This document shows, in pieces, positions 55,301 to 64,000 of a DNA stretch of 64,000 bases (the stretch's first letter is position 1; every line of letters begins with the position of its first letter). This DNA comes from Antedon mediterranea (lineage: Eukaryota > Echinodermata > Crinoidea > Comatulida > Antedonidae), in assembly GCF_964355755.1 (NCBI RefSeq), contig NC_092680.1, positions 6,301,001 to 6,365,000 of the forward strand, read 5' to 3'. The notes beneath the pieces are model-generated. The model was not told the origin of the DNA and made no database searches. It was given only the letters and a program-made list of their open reading frames with translations. Made by a program: the position numbers and the translations under genes.

Positions 55301-58300
55301 GTCTAATTTATTTTAAACATTACATTTTTTTCTTTTCTGCAGTTTCATATTTAAGGTATTAATACAGTGTTGATATTATATTCTTACTGTTTTTATTTTT
55401 TATTTCACCTCCAAGAACATTTATTAATTTCAATAATGGCAAAATAGCAATAATATAATTAAGACATTATTGAGAATCCTGTAAAATAAGAAAGCAACGC
55501 ATCTTGTCACATGCAGGATCCCAAAGAAAAAGACAACAAGAACAACAAACAACTACAAAGCAACAAAAGCATTTCAGAAATACTTTTTTTCTTTAAGCCA
55601 ACTGTTTCCAGAGGAATTTCCATCGTCATTTACGTTCATTTCGACTTTCAAGATCCCTAAACCAGAAGAGTCGGACGAACCAATGACTGACTGGATGTTG
55701 TTCCAGGTTCGTCGTCCTAATACGCAGTACAGATTTGCAATCAGACTTCTTTTGTCTCTTAAGACACTTCAAATAGTCTACACAACTGAAGAAGAACCAG
55801 AGGACCCTAAATTCCTTACTTTCAGGTAGCTTAAGCATATGCTTCTTTCTTTTTTTGTAGTGAAAGTCATGAACATAAGTATTATAATTGTTAGAACATG
55901 TATATAATGATTATTCGATGGAAAAACATAGTATAGTTTTAGATCAATCCAGATTTATCCATTTATATAAAAACAACCGAAACCTTTTCTGGAGCCATCA
56001 TGTGAGGAGCCATGTACCTGACCATATTTCCCTTTCTTAACGATCGTTTACAATTTATTATCTTTTATCAGTGTACATTATGAAGTAATTACTGTGTTTA
56101 TAATTATTTCCATCGGCTAGCCTACATTTAAATTGAATTAAATGTCATCATTTAACGACTATCTATTTACAGTAGTAAAAGAGCCGAGTCTTTCCGACGG
56201 GAGAAAATTGTTCACGAGGCGTAAGTGTAGAGGCTATTAGAATTAAAAGACCCACTCCCTCCGCTTCAATTTGCATTTTGCCGCTTCTATATTATAATTA
56301 TTATTATATATTATACAATAATTACTTATTTAAAAAACAATTCCTGAGTTTTATCAGTAAAGATAAATGGTTATTACACACAAAAGATTGTCTTTATCAA
56401 AAACTGACAACTAAATAAGTATTTAAACTTACCTTTAACAGACATACAAACACATCAACATAAATGTTCATCAAACTGCTGTTGTAATAAAACGAACGAA
56501 CGACAATACTATTAACTTTATTAAGGGCACAGTTTGTTGGGTTGAGAAGATGTTCTCTTAATAGGTGTTCTACTGTGTTAGATTACGAGTAAAACTGAAG
56601 TTATAAACATAACACTGTTGAAGTGGTGGAATAAGATTTTAGTCACATTATAACTATTCTAACCTGACTTAATTTGCATGCTTTATATATCCCCTTAATT
56701 ATATTATTTTGAATATTTACGTGTGGATTATGAATTATAATCATGAAGTTCAACTACTTGCTGGTATTGAGTATAAAAACACAAACGTGTGTGGATTGAA
56801 GCTTACTAACATATAGTTTTGTGAGAAGGACCACGAGAAGGAACTGCAACTGACAGTTAATAACAATGGCTCTTATTCGATTCGATGCAGAATTCTGAAA
56901 TACCATTTTATAATATAACATTTCCTTCAATCATAAACAAAGATAAATAACAATATACAACGTACGTTGTCTAGAACCAGGTAAATGGTTAATTAATGTA
57001 CGATATTTTATATGCACCGATCAGATAAACAGCTATGTATTGGTACTATTGGCTCATTGTACAGGATTTTAGTAACCTTACCCCAAACTTAAATTTATGT
57101 AGCATATTCAACAAATCGTGCTTTTAGCCCATGCTATGCATCTTTGTAAAACAGCTCCCTCTATATAGGTGTTTTCCACGATTCCATTCCTCCTGTAGTC
57201 AACCCTAGCGGTCTTTCCATTTTTATTATTTCCTAAATCATTATTCAAATTATCTCAAATAGCTAAACACTGTTACAACTTTATTGAGAGATAGTGTGTG
57301 TTATATTTAAGTAAGTATGACAACGAACATTATGTGACGAAGGAATAACGTGTAACAGAGTGGTTTATACGTTATAATTAGTTTCTACTCAGAAAAACAA
57401 CAACCTGTTCAAAGGTAAAATCTATATTGGTAGTGTACTATACTACTGCATTATGACGTGCCTAATTATTATTATAATTATTATATTTTGCTATGCATAT
57501 TCTTTACTATGGGATCCAAATTTTTAAATCTTTAAAAGGATTAAATTTAACCAATTATTTGTACATTGCTTCATTTCTAAATATCCTAGTACATTTGCAT
57601 ACATATATTTTACAGTACATTAATAATGATCCGACTTCGAACTCGTCACAGTAACGGTTTTCACAGATGGCAATACGCATGCGCAAAACTTGACGATTTC
57701 GATTCGTGCGACTTAAAATGTGGAGTAGCCTACTAAAGATGACGTACACAGACGTCAAACCAAGGTATTAACATGTTTATTAATTTGTAGGGATATTGCC
57801 GATTTATTTGACTACAAATGGCACAAGCTACATCTTAGCGTTGATGAGAGAGACAAATCAATTACTGTTTATGTCGACTGTATCGGTATTGCAAAAGGAA
57901 ATTACGAAGGAACGTTAAATAGCGCCGTAAGCGGTTCTGTTGGTATTGGGAAAACTACAGCGGGCGCAAAACAAGTAGAGGTATGTGTTGTGACAACATT
58001 GCTACTTTTTCTTATGTTATGGATTATTTATCCCAGGTATACATACATTATTGAGCAAAAAAAATAAATAATAAAATAATGAATGAACTTACCTTGTACG
58101 TGGATAAAACTTTAAATTCCGTTAAAATTAAAGTGAAATTGTTTAACATGAGAGAAATTTAATAAATGAATTTATTATTTTATAAATTGTATTAGTTTTC
58201 AGATAAATATAACGTATTTTTAATTATATCTTTTATATGTAGTTGTTGTTGCAATGGATGATGGTACACTGCAGCCCTAACTTTCACCCTGGCGAAGGAG

Positions 58301-61300
58301 GACGAGACAACTGTAACGAATTGGTAGACAAGCATCTAACTGTGTGTTTTATTTTAGAACTAATTACAGTAGTTAAATATGTAGCTAAGTAACAGCACCA
58401 AGGCTTAGTTATTTACCCGAGTAAGATGGTTTCATGGGAACAGTTATCGCTAACTTTGGTTGTAGGACATCATATAAATAATTAAGCCTGATGGGTTAGG
58501 AACCAAATATAATTTACCCGGTTAAATAACTAAGCCTGAACAAGCCTATAGATACCGTAATGTATTTCTTATAGATGGTGTTTAGTGTCACTGTGATTTC
58601 ATTTGAATAGAATTAGAAAATAGTCAATAATAATTTGTTCTAAAGAAATGTTGTAGCCTACCGTTAGTGTACCGATCCTTACCTGATGTGTCCATACAGT
58701 ATAGTGGTGTAAATTGTATTAGATTTTAGTAATCGAAGATTGGATTCTGTTTGTGTAATATTACCGTGGTCCTGTATTTTGTATAGATTTAAAGTAGTAC
58801 CTTACTATGCTTGTCGTAGTTACGTGGATTATTGTAGTGTACAGATTGTATTGTGAAATTATATTTAGTATGACCATTAACATGAGTTGTTTGAGGTACG
58901 TCAATAATACAATTATGTTAATACTTATACCTTTACTTTAAATTCATTTTTTCCATTTTTTTTTAGATCGAACAAGGTGACGAGGCATGTCCCGATCAGT
59001 GCCCAGCTGGCCCACCAGTAAGTTTACCTTGGTTGAAAGTCGAATCGAATCAACAACAAAATATTGGCATAACGTGAATGATATCTCCTTGTATAACATT
59101 GATCTAGTAACATGATGGTTAACTTCACTATTTTTGGTATTCGTAGGGTGCTACTGGACCACAAGGTGCAAGAGGACCAACTGGTCTGACTGGTGAGAGA
59201 GGAGATCCTGGTCTTCCTGGCGCTGTCGTGAGTTATGCAGACACAATGATCCTCTACACATAATTCTTCTAATTAGCTTAGTTTGTGTATTAGGGATATA
59301 CTTATTTCAGATTTGTAATTGTAATCAAAACAAATAGCAAAATAGTATCGATATTATTTCATTCAATAATGTAAATGTTTACACAATTTTTTTTTAAATA
59401 GGGACCTCAAGGTTCAAGAGGACCAAGGGTGAGTAAAATAATAATAATATTAATCAGTACGGCAATTGCCAGGAACTCCATCTTTGTCTTTTCTTATTTG
59501 TTGACATACATTTTTTATATATTTACGGTACAGGTTGATTAGTATGTATATAGACTATTTTATAAAGTAGAAGATGCTCTAAACTTTACTCCATTTCAAT
59601 AAAACTGACTTTCTTAGCAATTAGCACATATCTTGATTGCGTCGTAATTAGTGCTTCTGCTTACTTAAATAAGCAGTTAATAGCACATGCTCTTCAAATG
59701 GAGAGCTATTATATGAAAATATAAACGTTCCAATAATGGACTATTCCTCCAACCACATCCTCACGAAATGACAATCAGTTATTATATTTTAGGGTCAAGC
59801 TGGCAGCCCAGGTATCCGTGGTGACACGGTAAGTACAAACATTAATTAGTCTGCTGATGTCGATGCCTAAATAATTCAGGTCAAGACTTATGAATCATAT
59901 GCAAACTTTCAATTAAATAGCAAATTACTTTTTACTTACAATTATTAATAATTTTCTTATTTCCATAGGGTTATGATGGTGTTGATGGGGTTGATGGAGC
60001 AAAGGTAATATGTTATTCATCTATTTACAGATTACATTGTGCGATCAGTGCTATTTTTTAATAAAAAGACCCCAATATTATTTGATGATTTCAATAAAAA
60101 AAATAAAAATACTTTTTGAAAATTTAAATCGTGTGTCGTGTGTGTTTATTTTCTTCTTCTTCATTTAAATATGGATATTGATGGACAACGTCATAATTTC
60201 AATAACTGTTATTGTTTTATATTAAAACCATAGGGTGAAGTGGGTCCACCAGGCCCCCGTGGTGAATCAGGACCTACCGGTGAACTTCCTACCATTGATG
60301 TGAGTTTTTTAATTAACATTGTATTAATAAAACAAACAATTTACACGTCTAAACACACATACTAAGTTCAAATACCACACACAAGTATTTACTGTTTTCT
60401 ACTCCTTACATATAATTCTATAAAGAACAGAATAACTTGAATATAATACCAATGCATATTCTAACTACATTGACATTGTATTTTACTAAATATAATAGGA
60501 ACTAATCAGAATTGGATTGAAGGGTGACGTTGGGCCGATTGGTCTCCCAGGATTAAATGGATTACCAGTAAGTTCAGTATCGTTTTGAAATGCATATTTT
60601 TCAAAAAATAATTCACGCTATTTCCAATACTTGCAAAACGATGGGCAGTTGTTAAACTTGCTTTTTGTGCAAGCATCGCACAAGAAGACATTACTCTTTT
60701 CTTTTCCATACAGTGAACTTTATACTGTTTCTTTTCACTGAATATGCAACCTTAAAATGCGATCTTTCTTTATAGGGTGCGAGAGGAGATCAAGGAATTC
60801 AAGGAGCAGAAGGAAAACGAGGAATCGGAGTAAGTATGATAAGATATAATAAGTAATATTTTAATTACAAACGAATTACCAGGGTTTGGTTGTCTGTATA
60901 ATAGGCCTACATCAATGGAGCAACAATATTATGTTTAACAAAACAATGAAAACCTACAAACTTGTATATATTCTAGTGCATGAGAAATAAAATAATACGA
61001 GTGGGCGAGGCCTATCAAATAGAACAGTTGAGGGCTTACAACACTGTATACTTTACCTGATTTTGTGTTTTCGAAGAACTTGTTGTTTTATATGATAACT
61101 GTAATAGAAACTAATCATTGTCTTTCTTTTACTTCCATTATGTAGGGTAAGCCAGGTGTAGAAGGACGTGTTGGTCCAAGGGGTCCAGCTGGACTTCAAG
61201 GGGAACAAGGACCACCAGGGCCACCAGGAAGTGCTGTAAGATATATATTAATAGATAATTTTAAGTCAGCTCTGACTAGAGATAGGTTACGTTACAGACT

Positions 61301-64000
61301 ACAGTATTTGAACCAGGAACGCTTTGGCCATTTTTGTCTTGAATTTTTCCTTAGGCATAATGGTTGGCAAGTGGTTATAAATGTGCATCTTAATTAATTA
61401 TTTGCATAAAATATTGTTAGACCTACTAATACTAGTCTGGTAAACAAAAACTGGATACAAATGAATATTTAGTAACACTTGCTATTCTAAAAAAATGAAT
61501 TATGATTTAAAACTAACTAGGCATATTTACTTTTTAATGGCAGACAAATATTTATATATATTTGTAGATTGTCGGACCTGAAGCTTTATCTGCTCTTGTA
61601 CAGAATGAAGATGGAGTCATTACTGTGAGTATCTAGTCTAAGTAGTAATTAAACATAGTTTATAGTTGGTTAAAAAAATAAAAACACAAATCACAATAAG
61701 AACAACTTTTTCAACTGTACAGTACTGAAAAAAGCCTGACGATATTATTATGAATGTTGACATTTATCTTCGCTGTTCCATTTTTGTTAAACTTGGTTTT
61801 CATCTAAGATTTTTTTATTACACCCATTGTTTATAATAATGATATTATCATGTAGCAGTGACGTATAATCATATAGTGTGTGTCTTTTCATTGTTACCTC
61901 ATAGGGTATTGCTGGACCAAGAGGCTATCCGGGACCAGTAGGAGCACAGGTTTGTTCATAACATTTTGAAATAGTATTTTCAATATAAATTGCACATGAG
62001 TTTTAACATTATGTTACTTGTAATCTTCATTTATATACATTATTATTACATTAAAATGGTATGCATAAAATTATCACTTTCATCAGTGTAGGTGATATTA
62101 TTGTATGAGTTTGGTTTATAAAATGTGTAATTATTTAGATGTATTTATACAGGGCGATCCAGGACCGATGGGTAATGAGGGTGCCGTCGGTGAAAGAGGA
62201 CCAAAGGTAGGGTGCTTTGTATATTCACACCATGCCTGGAACGTACTTTCAAATTTCTTTATACGTATTCGTTACTATACAATATTACAACATGATATTG
62301 ATGTGTAGACGTTAAATTAAGATGATGAAAACAAATTTTTTCAGGGAGACCAGGGTCCAAGAGGTCCACAAGGTGAACGTGGTCAGGATGGATTAAGGGT
62401 AAATTATTATACAATTATTTAAACACTGAACAGCTGAAATGAAAACAAGTACAAAATAACCATCTCAATAAGTAATTGTAATGATGGTAGTGTACATTGA
62501 GATTCACTGATTAGCGATTCATACACAATACATATTTGTTGACATAGTTATTATTATGAAAGATATAGACATAAACACAGTACTGTTGAACCCCTATTAA
62601 GAGCAAACCATCTGTACCCACCCAAGTCTCCTTTTAATAGTCCACCTCAAAAAAGTTGTCCGTATTGTTAAAACATGCCCCTCGTACTTTTCACGGGAAA
62701 ACCTGTATATGAGTTCTAACGTACTATTATTGTTTTTGTGCTGTGTTTAGGGACCAGCAGGTATCCAAGGTGTGCGTGGATCACGTGGAGAGAAGGGAGA
62801 AGTGGTACGTAACATTTTATTTTAGTGAATTACAGTACTTTATTGTCAGTTTTTCTCAATAATACGTCATATTGAATGGTGACGGCAGTCTAGCGTTGAA
62901 TGTCAGATACAATCCACCTCAACTATTAAAAAGTGGTATTATAATCAATTATTCCATATTTTCAGGGACCCATTGGTGCTCCTGGACCACAAGGTGCACC
63001 GGGACCAGCAGGGCCACAGGTAAGTTAAACGTGTTGGTCACTGAAAATTAAGAATATTTATGCAAATTACGGCTGTACGCGGAATGGAGAGAAGTTGGTA
63101 TTCATGAGAAAACAAAACAACTAGCTACATTCCATAATTTACCAACAAGTACACATCTACGTTGAAAACTCCAATTCTGTTGAGTTGATTTCTGGATCTC
63201 CTTATGGTAGACCACAAGCAGTAAATGAAGGCTTACCTGTACTCTTGCATTTTCGGTACTTTTACTTCGATTTGTTAATTCAACAAAATGCTTTTTTATT
63301 TATCTGATAATGTTTTACTATTTGTCATTAGGGTGTACAAGGTCCACGAGGAGAACAAGGAAGCCGTGGTGAGCGTGGTTTGCAGGTAATTAGGCCTTAT
63401 CTATTAAAAAGTTATTTTTACACATTATACGATGTATAATAAGCAATGTTGTCACCATCAAAATTATCATATTGTACAAATGTATTCCTCCTTGACTAGT
63501 AGATACTGTTAGTTATACTGTTGGTTATCAGTGACACATTGAAGGAACTAATTTTTGTTTATGTTTTTAGGGAGTCGATGGACCAGTAGGACCCCCAGGA
63601 GTTGTAGGAGCAAAGGGTGAAAAGGTATACTAATATACACTAACTTATATAGTACAGAGCAACTTTGGTGAAGGCGTAACAAAGACCCTATATAATAATA
63701 TGTGCTAATATCTTACCTCGGTACGGTGTATTGTACAGTATGCCGCCGTGTAAACAGCATACATATCATAAGTATATTTGTATATTTACACTATGTAATA
63801 CATTTTGCAGGGCGATCGAGGTGCTGAGGGCCCACAAGGTGAACGTGGTGAACAAGGTAACGCTGGCCCACGTGGTAATGAAGGTATTCCTGGGCCTATT
63901 GGTGATACTGGTCCCATCGTAAGTATAGTATTATTTTTAGTACACACTTTGTTATTTTATGCATTATTAACAAATTATACTACGTCATCAAGTCAGTCAC
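46296..64000 (+). CDS. Fibrillar-type collagen with TSPN domain, 5' part (gene runs off the right edge)
   Basis: Exons: 46296-46306 (tentative), 53150-53214, 53639-53677, 54207-54336, 55598-55825, 57791-57980, 58243-58323, 58967-59017, 59147-59227, 59402-59428, 59793-59828, 59969-60004, 60234-60299, 60499-60567, 60776-60829, 61146-61235, 61568-61624, 61905-61949, 62153-62206, 62345-62398, 62751-62804, 62966-63019, 63332-63385, 63571-63624, 63811-63918. Phases agree throughout. The protein is secreted and builds extracellular fibrils. Order: signal peptide (VAVSLLLIIISIVNC), thrombospondin-N/laminin-G-like domain, minor triple helix, hinge, main helix. Glycine exons of 45, 54 and 108 nt are the fibrillar collagen signature. 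A TSPN module points to the type V/XI or XXIV/XXVII group over I-III. The main helix and C-propeptide continue beyond 64000, so the subtype stays open. Confidence 0.93.
48981..49080 (-). other. Candidate cysteine-rich exon, unassigned
   Basis: On the minus strand a TATTTTCAG acceptor precedes a 100-nt open segment that ends at a GTATAA donor. It would encode LHNAAKNK, then HYCQGHPCGECEACII. The cysteine spacing C-x4-C-x2-C-x2-C is suggestive, but no partner exons were found. It could be a chance open frame. Confidence 0.2.
52035..52131. repeat. Dispersed CCGA/GTCGCG repeat (copy 3)
   Basis: Shared landmarks are GTGTTTACCGACCGACC, a CCAA/CCGA run, ACACAGTGAGCTGTAG and AGTCGCG. The end GTCGCGTTTGCACGCGAC is a short hairpin, also partly present in the copy at 15336. 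Confidence 0.65.
52665..52880 (+). pseudogene. Relic of a non-LTR reverse transcriptase, C-terminal part
   Basis: The open stretch reads RSLNVCYNNALRRILNVSR then MMFIEHGVPSFNEYMRTSIY and GFMQRML. It resembles the segment after the RT core in LINE proteins (LRVAYNNALRRL...MF...VP.F..L.R...Y.F..R). Upstream RT motifs are not preserved. It is a short decayed fragment in the collagen first intron. Confidence 0.55.
53698..53860. mobile_element. Complete copy of the AAGCTCTGTC palindromic MITE
   Basis: TAAAGCTCTGTCTACACTAT at the left and AAGTTTGATAGTGTAGGGAA at the right form inverted arms. The core has CATATATGGACATGATG and three CATATCACTACCATATTT-like repeats. At ~163 bp it matches the 20501 copy. 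It lies in collagen intron 3. Confidence 0.8.
56173..56220 (+). other. Phase-compatible candidate cassette exon (48 nt) in the TSPN region
   Basis: It is bordered by TATTTACAG and GTAAGTGT, both strong. It starts at phase 1 and ends at phase 2, so it can be included or skipped without breaking the frame. It would encode SKRAESFRREKIVHEA between LTFS and DIADLFDYKW. Skipping it also gives a good TSPN. Whether it is constitutive, alternative or unused is unknown. Confidence 0.5.
58967..61235 (+). other. Minor triple helix and linker exons of the collagen
   Basis: Exon 8 encodes a short linker, EACPDQCPAGPP, replacing the long acidic variable region of type V/XI collagens. Exons of 81, 27, 36, 36, 66, 69, 54 and 90 nt follow, with Gly-X-Y repeats. 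The repeat is broken once by ELPTIDELIRIGLK at the 66/69-nt exon join. It ends in GPPGPPGSA. Confidence 0.85.
61568..63918 (+). other. Hinge and start of the main collagen triple helix
   Basis: A 57-nt exon encodes the non-helical IVGPEALSALVQNEDGVIT, in the position of the N-telopeptide. From 61905 eight exons (45, six of 54, and 108 nt) give 53 unbroken Gly-X-Y triplets. Lys in the Y position before Gly-Glu or Gly-Asp (GEKGE, GPKGD) is common. The helix continues past 63918. Confidence 0.92.

Larger units (their letters stand above)
53639..58323 (+). other. Exons coding the TSPN/laminin-G-like domain of the collagen
   Basis: Exons 3-7 encode QRCDIS, FDIIRAFGMDGGIKGVKKL, LFPEEFPSSFTFISTFKI, WMLFQV, LFDYKWHKLHLSVDERDKS, TVYVDC and LLLQWMMVHCSPN. 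The FDIIRAF, LFPEEFP, KWHKLHLSV and VDC signatures and four cysteines match the thrombospondin-N-terminal-like fold of collagens V, IX, XI, XXIV and XXVII. It ends in exon 7. A possible cassette exon at 56173-56220 would add 16 residues. Confidence 0.9.

Noticed and set aside
55578-55597. Upstream acceptor for collagen exon 5 (ATTTCAG at 55577)
   Set aside because: In the required phase it runs into a TAA within six codons. The acceptor at 55597 keeps the frame.

Overview
The window is AT-rich animal nuclear DNA with large introns, GT-AG splice sites and many small DNA transposons. The genes have clear vertebrate orthologues, but the protein sequences are diverged and the octamer TAGGCCTA is scattered throughout. 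I infer a marine invertebrate deuterostome, most likely an echinoderm. This is a guess from style and is not proved by the sequence.

Layout. Positions 1-9,144 hold no convincing host gene. They carry a 1.46 kb terminal-inverted-repeat element (2370-3829), a 5'-truncated LINE (7740-8683) and smaller repeats. From 9145 to 27047 (+) is a complete 15-exon ALDH7A1 (antiquitin) gene encoding 545 aa; its introns hold a threefold 0.26 kb tandem repeat, two tRNA-derived SINEs, a hAT-like element and several MITEs. From 30580 to 32924 (+) is a three-exon BTB-BACK-kelch (KLHL) gene of 581 aa. From 34041 to 34823 (-) is a single-coding-exon leucine-rich-repeat protein of 260 aa with a probable non-coding first exon near 36.2 kb. 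From 38649 to 41398 (-) is a complete seven-exon MRPL13 gene of 178 aa, the same length as human. From about 46296 past the right edge (+) is the 5' part of a fibrillar-type collagen: signal peptide, thrombospondin-N/laminin-G-like domain, minor triple helix, short non-helical hinge, then the start of the main helix with 45/54/108-nt exons.

The genes do not form a functional cluster. ALDH7A1 (lysine catabolism), MRPL13 (mitochondrial translation), KLHL (probable ubiquitin-ligase adaptor), the LRR protein and the collagen (extracellular matrix) are independent housekeeping or structural loci. I found no undescribed multi-gene system. The more unusual content is the repeat biology: TTAA-flanked MITE families, a tRNA-headed SINE, a TSD-flanked LINE tail, a perfect hairpin between direct repeats, and a possible cassette exon in the collagen N-terminal domain.
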